Positions 18,346-27,059 of a stretch of 64,000 nt of DNA are shown in pieces (within the stretch, counting starts at the first letter, position 1; each line of letters opens with the position of its first letter). Made by a program: the position numbers and the translations under genes. The DNA is taken from contig NZ_JAUORV010000008.1 in the NCBI RefSeq assembly GCF_030548205.1, positions 62,001-126,000 on the forward strand. Reading direction: 5' to 3'. The stretch comes from Aliiglaciecola sp. 3_MG-2023. GTDB taxonomy: Bacteria; Pseudomonadota; Gammaproteobacteria; Enterobacterales; Alteromonadaceae. The notes under the pieces were generated by a model that was given only the letters and a program-made list of their open reading frames with translations, searched no databases and had not been told where the DNA came from.

Positions 18346-19812
18346 ATGAAAGCACTTTCTGACATAGCCGTAGTTGGCTTAGCCGTAATGGGTGAAAACC
18401 TGATCTTAAATATGGCTAGTAAAGGGTTTACGGTTACAGCCTATAACCGCTCCTATAGTAAAGTGGAAAATTTTCTAGGAACCCGAGCAAAAGATAAAAC
18501 CATTCGTGGTGCCGATTCCATAGAGTCACTTGTTGCATCTTTAAGTTCACCACGAAAAATCATGCTTATGGTTAAATCGGGACAGCCAGTAGATGACTTT
18601 ATCGAGCAACTTATCCCGCATTTAGATCAAGGCGATATCATCATTGATGGCGGCAACAGCCAATTTGAAGATTCTAATCGACGCACCGCTATGCTAACCG
18701 AAAAAGGTTTGTTATACGTGGGAACTGGGGTATCAGGTGGAGAAGAAGGCGCTCTCCTTGGGCCATCAATTATGCCCGGTGGAAACCCTCAAGCATGGCC
18801 CCATGTAAAACCGATATTCCAAGCTATTTCGGCTAAGGTAAAAGACGAAAATGGTGAGTTATCAATTCCCTGTTGTGATTGGGTTGGAGAAGGTGGAGCA
18901 GGTCACTTTGTGAAAATGGTTCACAACGGCATTGAATACGGTGACATGCAAATCATTTGTGAAGGTTTCATTTTAATGCAAGATCTGTTGGGCATGAGTA
19001 CCGATGAAATGCAGGCTGTTTTCAAACAGTGGAATGAAACTGAATTATCGAGTTATTTGACTGAAATTACCGCGGATATTTTGGGCTATAAAGAAAACGG
19101 TGAAGCCCTAGTGAATAGTATTTTAGACACTGCGGGACAAAAAGGTACAGGTAAGTGGACAGGCATCACTGCGTTGCATTTAGGCGTGCCTTTAACCTTA
19201 ATTGGCGAGGCAGTTTTTGCTCGTTGTCTATCGGCAATAAAAGAACAACGAGTGCAAGCCGCTAAAACCATAAGCGGACCAAAAGTTGAATTCACTGGTG
19301 ATAAAGTCGCCTTTCTTGAAAGCTTACGTCAAGCATTACTGGCATCCAAAATCGTTTCATACGCCCAGGGGTTTGCGGTTTTACAAGAAGCCGCTAAAGA
19401 ATATAAATGGAATCTAGACTATGGCAGCATCGCCATGATGTGGCGTGAAGGTTGTATTATACGTTCAGTATTTTTAGATAACATCAAAGCCGCTTACGAC
19501 AACAATCCTGACTTAGACAATTTATTGTTAGATGACTACTTTAACCAAGTGGTTGCTAAAGCCCAGCAAGGGTGGCGGGAAGTGGTAGCAACAGCAGCAA
19601 TGCAAGGTGTTGCAGTGCCTTGTTTGTCATCTGCCCTTAGTTATTTCGATGGATATCGTACGGAAAACTTACCGGCTAATTTATTGCAAGCTCAGCGAGA
19701 CTATTTTGGTGCTCACACCTATGAGCGCAAGGATAAACCTCGTGGTGAATTCTTCCACACAAATTGGACGGGAAGAGGCGGAGATACGGCTTCAACTACC
19801 TATGACGTGTAA
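18346..19812 (+). CDS. gnd: 6-phosphogluconate dehydrogenase (decarboxylating)
   Basis: 488 residues from ATG 18346, with GAGGA upstream; the frame could extend to 18298 but without family sequence. Oxidises 6-phosphogluconate to ribulose-5-phosphate with NADP+ in the pentose phosphate pathway. Rossmann motif GLAVMGENLI (~9-18), IIDGGNSQFEDS, substrate-binding GVSGGEEGALLGPS, catalytic Lys in GHFVKMVHNGIEYGDM, and a C-terminal tail with GRGGDTAST. Single gene with a strong terminator directly after it. Confidence 0.96.
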   Translation: MKALSDIAVVGLAVMGENLILNMASKGFTVTAYNRSYSKVENFLGTRAKDKTIRGADSIESLVASLSSPRKIMLMVKSGQPVDDFIEQLIPHLDQGDIIIDGGNSQFEDSNRRTAMLTEKGLLYVGTGVSGGEEGALLGPSIMPGGNPQAWPHVKPIFQAISAKVKDENGELSIPCCDWVGEGGAGHFVKMVHNGIEYGDMQIICEGFILMQDLLGMSTDEMQAVFKQWNETELSSYLTEITADILGYKENGEALVNSILDTAGQKGTGKWTGITALHLGVPLTLIGEAVFARCLSAIKEQRVQAAKTISGPKVEFTGDKVAFLESLRQALLASKIVSYAQGFAVLQEAAKEYKWNLDYGSIAMMWREGCIIRSVFLDNIKAAYDNNPDLDNLLLDDYFNQVVAKAQQGWREVVATAAMQGVAVPCLSSALSYFDGYRTENLPANLLQAQRDYFGAHTYERKDKPRGEFFHTNWTGRGGDTASTTYDV

Positions 19813-19826
19813 TTCATTCTTATCTT

Positions 19827-19855
19827 AAAAAAAGCTGCTTATGCAGCTTTTTTTA
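19827..19855. terminator. Bidirectional terminator after gnd
   Basis: AAAAAAAGCTGC-TTAT-GCAGCTTTTTTT: a GC core with A-tract and T-tract on both sides, between the convergent gnd and CE2-like esterase genes. It should work in both directions. Confidence 0.92.
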
Positions 19856-19875
19856 TGCCTGTGTAATAGCAAAAT

Positions 19876-20886
19876 TCACCATTTTAGAACGTCTTTAAAC
19901 ATGGGCGATAAGTGTGTGGCCATAGAAAGGTGTTGAGCACGGCTAGGATGGGGATCAAATTCATCTCCTTCACAGTCTATGCAAGGCAAGTAATGAAGGT
20001 GTGGGTGATTGAGTTGCTTTACAATGGTTTCAAGACATTGGATTAAAATGCGTTTCTTTACTTTATTTTCGGCGCTATTACTCAACATGGGTCCTTCTGA
20101 AATCATCATTTGGACATTAGGATATAAGGCGAATAAATGTTGAATCCATTCTTGATAGCGCTGCTTGAACAAGTCTATATCAGGTATGTCGTTGTAAAAG
20201 TCATTAGTACCTAAGCAAATGAAAATACCATCAGGTATATAGCTATTCATGGGCCACGAGTGAGTATGAGATGGGATAGTCAGAGGAAAAATCTCTGGTA
20301 GCTGTGGATTATCGGCTAAAGTATGTGAGCCTTGAAGTAGCCCTCGTCCGCCATAACCAATTAGATGCACTTGAGCATCTAGCATCCTACCGATATGCAT
20401 TCCAAAAGATTGGTTAGCATTCGATAAATGGGGACCTTTACGCGCATTTTCGCCCCTCGCTGGTCTTTCCATTAATGCCCCCGATGTTATTGAGTCACCA
20501 ATGAAAATTAATTTACGTGTGGGAAGAATAGGGGCCGCTAACAGCTCACCCTGATTTATGTGGAGAGCTTTTAATTGAATATTCCCATGCCAACTTTCCC
20601 CGCGATTGATAAGTTTAATTGTGCAATCTTTTATGTGATTAGCATTAAATAACTGAAAGGTTTTTGGCGTCGCGGAAAGCACCAATATTTTTGCCAATTT
20701 ATGATTAATTTCAACATCAATTCTGCCTTTGCCTAACAGCGAGTGCGCAATCAGTTGGACACTTTTGGCAGCCACATTAAAGTTTACGCTAACCCCTGGA
20801 TAACTGAAGACTAGGGTGCTATCTGAGCGTAAAGTTCTGCCCATTACCGCGAACCGCGGATCTGCAATGTGGATTTCTTTTTTCAT
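19876..20886 (-). CDS. SGNH esterase, carbohydrate-esterase family 2-like
   Basis: 336 residues without a signal peptide. An N-terminal beta-sandwich of ~115 residues is followed by an SGNH hydrolase domain: block I FIGDSITSG with nucleophile Ser (~130-138), GYGGRGL, LGTNDFYND with the Asn, and DPHPSRAQH with the Asp-x-x-His dyad near the C-terminus. This jelly-roll plus SGNH order is that of CE2 acetyl-xylan/glucomannan deacetylases, so removal of acetyl groups from oligosaccharides is likely; lack of a signal peptide suggests cytoplasmic action on imported sugars. No sugar-utilisation genes flank it. Confidence 0.83.
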   Translation of the reverse strand: MKKEIHIADPRFAVMGRTLRSDSTLVFSYPGVSVNFNVAAKSVQLIAHSLLGKGRIDVEINHKLAKILVLSATPKTFQLFNANHIKDCTIKLINRGESWHGNIQLKALHINQGELLAAPILPTRKLIFIGDSITSGALMERPARGENARKGPHLSNANQSFGMHIGRMLDAQVHLIGYGGRGLLQGSHTLADNPQLPEIFPLTIPSHTHSWPMNSYIPDGIFICLGTNDFYNDIPDIDLFKQRYQEWIQHLFALYPNVQMMISEGPMLSNSAENKVKKRILIQCLETIVKQLNHPHLHYLPCIDCEGDEFDPHPSRAQHLSMATHLSPMFKDVLKW

Positions 20887-20949
20887 TTTTAACCAAAACT
20901 CAGTTGGTTATGCGATATATAGTGGGAATTATACGGTAGATGGTATGTT

Positions 20950-21145
20950 GAATTACATAGCAAAGGGTAAACTATCCTAGAACTTGTTTTATTGGGTTGC
21001 TTTAATTGATTCTCTGTCTTTCTATAGACAATAAGATAACTCTTGGTTATCTAAGCTTCTAATTACTGCAACGAGTGAAACGCTTCTCCCCTATTTTCCA
21101 GTTTTGCTGGATGTTTTAGCCCCGCTTTTTGCGGGGCTTTTTTAT
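20950..21145 (+). ncRNA. Candidate small RNA ending in a strong terminator
   Basis: A strong plus-strand terminator (21118-21144) has no plus-strand gene before it: the nearest upstream gene starts at 20886 and runs the other way. The preceding ~150 bp hold no ORF above a dozen codons, and a second small stem (CCAG / CTGG, within 21098-21112) stands just ahead of the terminator, a common sRNA 3' end. I found no convincing promoter, so the 5' end given is approximate, and I do not recognise the family. Confidence 0.45.
21118..21144 (+). terminator. Rho-independent terminator with no upstream gene
   Basis: AGCCCCGC-TTTTT-GCGGGGCT followed by TTTTTTATTTTT. The U-tract is on the plus strand only, so it ends a plus-strand transcript, yet no plus-strand CDS precedes it. 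Confidence 0.93.
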
Positions 21146-21604
21146 TTTTCACGTATTTTCGTCCAAAGTAGCACTTATATTTCCTAATCATTTCTATGTA
21201 ATTCTGTTTATTTGAAAGCCCTTAATCGCCCTCAACTAAAGTCTAATTGTGATTAAATTACACTTTGTCTATCGTCTAAAAATTGAAGTAAAACAAATGG
21301 ATAAGGATATTTAATTGAATGTTATTTACGCCTATTTAACATTTGTTAAGTGGTTCTGAGGTTCGTCTCTTAGACTAACTTATTATTTTTTAAAAGGTTT
21401 ATTGTGAAATAATTTGAATATTCAGGATATGCCAGCTATAAATAATACTGTTAGCAAGCACAAAAAAACTTATACATTTAAATGTGCTTGTTCACCGTGG
21501 GAAATCGGTATCAGTGCGAAGATAAGCGCTTAACTGGCAACCATGCTTACCTCAAAAAGTGGTTAACACTAGACGGAAAATTAAAAACTATTATGGGAAC
21601 ACAC
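21145..21604 (+). other. Leader region of the TonB receptor gene
   Basis: 460 bp without a gene I accept. It holds an 8-bp inverted repeat CAAGCACA / TGTGCTTG (21455-21462 and 21483-21490) in what should be the untranslated leader. I see no known riboswitch. Confidence 0.4.
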
Positions 21605-24250
21605 ATGAATAAAAATCTATCCAAACTCTCTATGAGTATCAAAGTAGGGTTGTCGGCTACTGCTGCCTTGACTTTGGCGTTTACAATGCCGGCAATGGCA
21701 CAAGATGCCGAAAGTGATACCGCTAACGTTGAAAAAATAGCCGTCGTTGGTAGCCGTGCAGCGCCGCGGTCCGTAGGGGATTCTCCCGTTCCAATTGATA
21801 TTATTGGCTCTGACGAGTTAGCCAAAGCCGGTAATACCGATATGCTGGAAATACTAAAAGGTACAGTACCTTCACTTAACGTTCACACGAACCCAATTAG
21901 TGATGCCGCTACCTTGGTACGTCCCGCAAATTTACGTGGACTATCAGCGGATAGCACACTGGTATTATTAAATGGTAAACGCCGCCATCGTTCATCCGTT
22001 ATCGCGTTTTTAGGCGGTGGCATTAATGATGGTGCACAAGGCCCTGATATTTCAGTTATCCCAAGTATTGCTTTGAAACAGGTTGAAGTATTGCGTGATG
22101 GTGCGGCAGCTCAATATGGTTCTGATGCTATCGCAGGTGTAATGAACTTCGTTTTAAAAGATGATGCTGAAGGCGGCTCATTGCAAGTTCGTCACGGTGA
22201 ATATTATGAAGGCGATGGCACGACAACAGAAATTTCTGGAAACGTAGGTATGCCATTCACTGACAGTGGTTTTGCAAACTTGAGTTTTCAATATAAAAAT
22301 GCAGATGCAACCAGTCGAAGTGTGCAACGTCCAGATGCAGCGGCGTTTGCAGATGCTGGATTAACGGTTGAAGATCCCGCACAAATTTGGGGCTCTCCTG
22401 AAATAAACGATGACATTACTATCTTTGGTAACGTTGGTTTAGATTTAGGTAATGATAAAGAATTCTACATGTTTGGTAACTACTCCGAACGTGATGTAAA
22501 AGGTGGCTTCTACTATCGTAACCCTACAACCCGTCCGGGTGTTTATGGCGGTATTGTGCGTAACTTAGATGGCACACCTTCTTATCGCCCTGGTGATGAT
22601 GATCCAACCGGTCAAGCTGCTTGGGATGCAGCACCTGCAACGGTTCTTGTTGGTTCTTTAGATGGTTTGGAGCAGCAATTAAATTGTCCAGTAGTTGAAA
22701 TCGGTGACAATGGTCTTCCTGATCAAACGGCACTAGATTCATTAACTGCGGCAAATTGTTTCTCTTTCAACCAAATGCTCCCTGGAGGTTTTACTCCAAA
22801 CTTTGGTGGTAATATAACTGATACTTCTTTAACAATTGGTACTAAAGGTGAAATTAAAGAAGGTTTCGCTGAAGGAATTTTATACGATATTAGTGGTGCT
22901 GTTGGTCGTAATGAATCGCAGTTTTTCATCTACAATACAGTCAATGCTTCCCTTGGTCCTGATACTCCTCGCGATTTCTCACCGGGTAAATACATTCAAT
23001 TAGAGAAAACCTTTAATTTCGATTTGGTTAAATTGATTGATGCCGACTTATATGACGACATTAACCTTGCCGGTGGTCTTGAATGGCGTGAAGAATCTTT
23101 TGAAGTGATTGCAGGTGACGAAGCATCTTTTGTTGCTGGCGATCTTTTCTCTCAAGGGTTTAGCGTAGGCTCTAATGGTTTCCCTGGATTTAAACCTTCA
23201 GATCAAGGGGTTTCAACTCGTCGTAGTGCTGCCTTGTATGTTGATGCAGAAGTTCCCTTCACAGAAGCTTTCTTAATGGGTTACGCTTTACGTTACGAAG
23301 ATTATGATACCTTTGGTTCAACGACTAATTACAAGATTTCAGCACAGTTTCATGCCACAGATGATCTCTCATTCCGTGGTTCTGTAAGCACTGGTTTCCG
23401 TGCTCCTACTGTTGGTCAAGCGAACGTAAGTAACGTGCAAACTAACTTAGACAGTGGTGTATTAGTTGATTCAGCGTTGCTTCCGCCTACTAATCCAATA
23501 TCTGTGCAACTTGGTGGTACTGAACTAGAGCCAGAAGAGTCTCAAAGCTATACCTTTGGTATGATTTATCAAGTTGGTAGTGTTTTCGTTACAGTTGATT
23601 ACTACAACATTCAAGTTGAAGACCGTATTAGTCAATCGGATAAAATCAATCTGTCTGATGAAGATAAAGAAGTCCTTAAGGATGCAGGTGTACAAAACGT
23701 CGATGGTTTGGCACAGGTTAGCTTCTTTACTAACGACTTTGATACAACCACACAAGGGATTGATGTAGTGGCAAATTACACTACCAGTCTTTTTGATGGG
23801 AGTTCAACGTTTGCCTTAGCGTATAACTGGAATGAAACCGAAGTTGATAAATTTTCTGATATCACCGGTGAATTCAAAGTTAAGCGTATTGAAGAAGATT
23901 TACCCAATCACAGAGCTACGCTGACATGGTCACAAAGTTGGGATAGCTTCAGTATGTTCACGCGCTTGAATTACTACGGTGAGTACCAAGGTGTGCATGT
24001 GGATTATGATGCGACAGCTATTACGGCTGATTCAGCGGTTACCGTTGACTTCGAAGCGAGTTATTTCGTGAACGATGCCATCACACTCTCTGCTGGTGCG
24101 CAAAACTTGTTTGATCAGGATGCTGAAAAAATCAATATCCCAGCCGATCAAGGAATCGCAAACAACACTTGGGGTGGCGTATATTACGAGACGTCTCCAA
24201 TGGGGTTCAATGGCGGTTTTTATTACTTAAAAGCTACTTACAACTTCTAA
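21605..24250 (+). CDS. TonB-dependent outer-membrane receptor
   Basis: 881 residues from ATG 21605; a frame open further upstream encodes nothing like a signal peptide. Residues ~1-33 are a signal peptide ending AMAQD. A TonB-box-like VEKIAVVGSR is followed by the plug (VLLNGKRRH, RDGAAAQYGSDAIAGVMNFV) and a beta-barrel that ends in Phe (LKATYNF). Energised by TonB-ExbBD, it imports a large substrate across the outer membrane; the substrate is not evident. Together with the TPR-sulfotransferase gene after it, this is a pairing I associate with marine Alteromonadales. Confidence 0.93.
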   Translation: MNKNLSKLSMSIKVGLSATAALTLAFTMPAMAQDAESDTANVEKIAVVGSRAAPRSVGDSPVPIDIIGSDELAKAGNTDMLEILKGTVPSLNVHTNPISDAATLVRPANLRGLSADSTLVLLNGKRRHRSSVIAFLGGGINDGAQGPDISVIPSIALKQVEVLRDGAAAQYGSDAIAGVMNFVLKDDAEGGSLQVRHGEYYEGDGTTTEISGNVGMPFTDSGFANLSFQYKNADATSRSVQRPDAAAFADAGLTVEDPAQIWGSPEINDDITIFGNVGLDLGNDKEFYMFGNYSERDVKGGFYYRNPTTRPGVYGGIVRNLDGTPSYRPGDDDPTGQAAWDAAPATVLVGSLDGLEQQLNCPVVEIGDNGLPDQTALDSLTAANCFSFNQMLPGGFTPNFGGNITDTSLTIGTKGEIKEGFAEGILYDISGAVGRNESQFFIYNTVNASLGPDTPRDFSPGKYIQLEKTFNFDLVKLIDADLYDDINLAGGLEWREESFEVIAGDEASFVAGDLFSQGFSVGSNGFPGFKPSDQGVSTRRSAALYVDAEVPFTEAFLMGYALRYEDYDTFGSTTNYKISAQFHATDDLSFRGSVSTGFRAPTVGQANVSNVQTNLDSGVLVDSALLPPTNPISVQLGGTELEPEESQSYTFGMIYQVGSVFVTVDYYNIQVEDRISQSDKINLSDEDKEVLKDAGVQNVDGLAQVSFFTNDFDTTTQGIDVVANYTTSLFDGSSTFALAYNWNETEVDKFSDITGEFKVKRIEEDLPNHRATLTWSQSWDSFSMFTRLNYYGEYQGVHVDYDATAITADSAVTVDFEASYFVNDAITLSAGAQNLFDQDAEKINIPADQGIANNTWGGVYYETSPMGFNGGFYYLKATYNF

Positions 24251-24268
24251 TTTAAACTGAAGTATGAA

Positions 24269-24298
24269 AGCCTTGTCAGTAGACAAGGCTTTTTTTTT
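24269..24298 (+). terminator. Terminator between TonB receptor and sulfotransferase
   Basis: AGCCTTGTC-AGTA-GACAAGGCT followed by eight T. It separates the receptor from the next gene, so the latter either has its own promoter or depends on read-through. Confidence 0.92.
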
Positions 24299-24318
24299 GG
24301 ATTAACGCGAGATAAATA

Positions 24319-25743
24319 TTGAATAATCACATTCGCAGCGGAAATGACTATTTAACCAAAGGTGATTTAATCAATGCGCAGAACGTATTTGTTCAGCTAT
24401 TGAAAAGTGAACCAAACAACGGGATGGGATATCTAGGCTTGGGCAAGGTCGCAAAAGCGGCTTTCCAATATGATCAGGCAATCAATTTGTTGCAAAAAGC
24501 CTGTCATCTACTGGATAAACAGCCTGAGCCGCTGTTAGAACTAGCAGATGCTTTTAGTGTTGTGCATGCTCCTGAAGATGCTCAGACCGTATTGCGTTAT
24601 GCTTACGAAAATTGTCCGCAAGACAAAGCAGTGCATTCTGCATTGGTTCAGCATTATATTTCGACGGCTCAGAACACCCAAGCACTTCCACTGTTGCGGT
24701 CGCAAATAACATCTACAGATCCCGTATTTGCAGCCTATGGTTGGTTAGATTTAATCCGTATTCAAGGGCAACCTTTGAGCAATGATCAGTGGCAGTTAAT
24801 TCATATCAGTTACCAAAGTTCGACTGCCAACTCACACCATCGCATGCTACTCGACTATGCATTAGGCCAGGCATACGACAAACAAAAAAATTATTCTCAA
24901 GCCATTGAATATTTGCAAAAGGCCAACGCCTATCAATTAACATTGTGTACTTATCGCACTGAACAGATGTCAGATTTTTTTTCGACTTTAAGAGCATGTT
25001 ATCAAAAGGTCAGTTTTGCAAAAGACTCGGCTAATCCACTAAGAAATAGGGTAACCCCAGTGTTTATCCTTGGCTTACCGCGCACAGGTTCAACCTTGCT
25101 AGAACAACTACTCTGTCAACACACTGAGGTTGCCACTTGCGGTGAAAAAGCCTATCTGAGTCAATTTAGCGTACCCTATTTGGAAAAAATGACCCAGTTA
25201 GCCTATCCTCATTTAGCCAGTAAACTAGCGGAATTGGATACTTCAAAAGTGTCAGAACACTACATTAAGTTGCTATCTATGGGCTTAAATGAGCCTTTTA
25301 TTATCAATAAATTACCCGCAAATTTTCAAAATATTGGTTTGATTTATCAGCTATTCACCAATGCCAAAGTGATCCATGTTACTCGCAACATAAAGGATGT
25401 TTCTGTGTCCATATTCAAAAATTACTTTGCTGAAAATGAACCTTACTTTTGCGATTTGGATGAATTCAGTAAATATGTGAGTTTATATAAAAAACAAATG
25501 CAGTTTTGGGAGGCGTTGCTGCCCAACAGTATCCTCACTGTAAAATACGAAGATTTGGCCGCAGAGCCGAAACAAGTCATCAACAAAGTACTTAAGTATA
25601 TAGGACTCGAATGGCAAGATTCTTGTGTTACTGCCATGGATGGTAAAGGGACCATTAATACCTTGAGTGCAGCTCAAGTGCGTAAACCCATTCATAACAA
25701 GTCAATTGGTCAGTGGCAAAACTATCAAGGGCTTTTCAATTAG
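24319..25743 (+). CDS. TPR-repeat sulfotransferase
   Basis: 474 residues from a TTG at 24319, only 20 bp after the terminator. The N-terminal ~230 residues are tetratricopeptide-like helices (for example GYLGLGKVAKAAFQYDQAIN). The C-terminal ~230 residues are a P-loop sulfotransferase: 5'-phosphosulfate loop ILGLPRTGSTLLEQLL (~252-267), 3'-phosphate segment around VIHVTRNIKDVSVSIFKNYF, and VKYEDLAAEPK. It should transfer sulfate from PAPS to a hydroxyl group on a protein or sugar. The stop overlaps the convergent dgkA stop by 4 bp. Confidence 0.88.
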   Translation: MNNHIRSGNDYLTKGDLINAQNVFVQLLKSEPNNGMGYLGLGKVAKAAFQYDQAINLLQKACHLLDKQPEPLLELADAFSVVHAPEDAQTVLRYAYENCPQDKAVHSALVQHYISTAQNTQALPLLRSQITSTDPVFAAYGWLDLIRIQGQPLSNDQWQLIHISYQSSTANSHHRMLLDYALGQAYDKQKNYSQAIEYLQKANAYQLTLCTYRTEQMSDFFSTLRACYQKVSFAKDSANPLRNRVTPVFILGLPRTGSTLLEQLLCQHTEVATCGEKAYLSQFSVPYLEKMTQLAYPHLASKLAELDTSKVSEHYIKLLSMGLNEPFIINKLPANFQNIGLIYQLFTNAKVIHVTRNIKDVSVSIFKNYFAENEPYFCDLDEFSKYVSLYKKQMQFWEALLPNSILTVKYEDLAAEPKQVINKVLKYIGLEWQDSCVTAMDGKGTINTLSAAQVRKPIHNKSIGQWQNYQGLFN

Positions 25744-26162
25744 CTGAAAAAGCGCCAAATCCCTTCCAGCCAGACAAGGGTCAATAGGGTTAATGCAATA
25801 AATACCCCAGATGATCCCATGTCTTTGGCGCGACCAATAAGAATATTGTTTTCCAGGGTAACTGCATCAGCAATTGCTTCAATGGCTGAGTTAATAATTT
25901 CCGCAAACAAAACAAATAACAATGTGCCAATAAGCACCAATAGATGCAGAGTGGAAGAAGCAATCACAAATGAAAAGGGCAGTAAAACCAATGTCATAAG
26001 TAGCTCTTGACGAAATGCCGACTCATGTTGCCAAGCCGCTACGAAACCTCGAAAGGAGCATTGCGTAGCTTTGAAAATTCGCGACAACCCTGTGCCATTG
26101 GGTTTATTTACTATCACCGATTCATCTTCAACAATCTTTGCTTGAGTCACGTTTTTTTTCAT
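25740..26162 (-). CDS. dgkA: Diacylglycerol kinase
   Basis: 140 residues, inner-membrane enzyme that phosphorylates diacylglycerol to phosphatidate and recycles the lipid left by membrane-derived glycan synthesis. Three transmembrane helices (~52-72, ~74-97, ~118-138) and the family motifs ESAFRQELL, EIINSAIEAIADAV and AKDMGSSGVF. It has an N-terminal extension of ~25 residues compared with E. coli DgkA. It could instead prefer undecaprenol, as Gram-positive homologues do, but the context is Gram-negative. The 3' end overlaps the sulfotransferase gene. Confidence 0.92.
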   Translation of the reverse strand: MKKNVTQAKIVEDESVIVNKPNGTGLSRIFKATQCSFRGFVAAWQHESAFRQELLMTLVLLPFSFVIASSTLHLLVLIGTLLFVLFAEIINSAIEAIADAVTLENNILIGRAKDMGSSGVFIALTLLTLVWLEGIWRFFS

Positions 26163-26223
26163 ATGATTGTACTTCTGATTTATTCATCAACTAGCGAGAC
26201 GACGTCCCATTGCTAAAAGTGAT

Positions 26224-26877
26224 TTAGTTTGGATAGCGTTTTTGTAGCCCTTGATAAACACAATCACTGTAGTTGTGTAGGGTGATATCTAGTTCATTTA
26301 GTACTTCTACCAGATGTTCGTTATCTTCGCGGCCTAGCCAAACCTTTAAATAGCTACCGTCTTTATAACCGTTATCTTGTCGGAAGAAATTGAGTACATT
26401 CTTCCCAACGTATTGCCGATAAAGTTCATCTGAATCCATTTCGGCTTGTTCAACAATTTTAATAAACAGAGGTACCGAAAAACGTTTTGCTGCACATAAA
26501 CCAGCTAATAACTCTAAATTTTCTAAAATGTCTTGGTTATTAAACGCATATTCTTTACCGTCGAACGTAACCGACTGGACACCACTGACTAATTCACTTG
26601 CAATAGTTTCGGCAGAGGACTCTATGTTGCCATCAAAGTCGATAATGATTGCGGAAAGCGCAAAGTGCCAAATATCCACTAATTCCATTTGCAACTGGGG
26701 TAGGTCTTTGTGTTGTGCTTTCCACCATTTCCACCCATGATGTTCAATTCCTTCAACCGCCTCTATCATTGCAGCTCTAAGGTATTGGTATCCGGCAGTT
26801 AACCACTGGGCATTAACCTTTTGATTCATTTTAGCTTGGAGGTTAAGCATGGTGTTAAGTTGAGTAGAGGAAAGCAT
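26224..26877 (-). CDS. Dimeric (all-alpha) dUTP diphosphatase
   Basis: 217 residues of the all-alpha NTP pyrophosphatase group, unrelated to trimeric Dut. It hydrolyses dUTP to dUMP to keep uracil out of DNA. The Mg-binding motifs are EAVEGIEHHGWKWWK (~39-53) and ELVDIWHF (~65-72), separated as in the Campylobacter/Leishmania-type dUTPases. Follows dgkA at 61 bp on the same strand and could be transcribed ahead of it. Confidence 0.9.
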   Translation of the reverse strand: MLSSTQLNTMLNLQAKMNQKVNAQWLTAGYQYLRAAMIEAVEGIEHHGWKWWKAQHKDLPQLQMELVDIWHFALSAIIIDFDGNIESSAETIASELVSGVQSVTFDGKEYAFNNQDILENLELLAGLCAAKRFSVPLFIKIVEQAEMDSDELYRQYVGKNVLNFFRQDNGYKDGSYLKVWLGREDNEHLVEVLNELDITLHNYSDCVYQGLQKRYPN

Positions 26878-27059
26878 AAAAGTCCTTATGTAGAATTAGC
26901 GAGTGCATAGTGTACTTGTTTTGTGAGAATCGGCATAGCCTGAAACAGACTAATCATAATTATAATATTAACCTTAGATAGTACGAACATCCTTATGTTT
27001 ATGCATGGTTTAGGATGATTTTCTATCCGGTAATAAAAACTAAAATTTAGGAGACAGGT

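Noticed and set aside
22524-22929. Minus-strand frames inside the TonB receptor gene
   Set aside because: Shadows of the receptor gene; no start signals and low-complexity composition.
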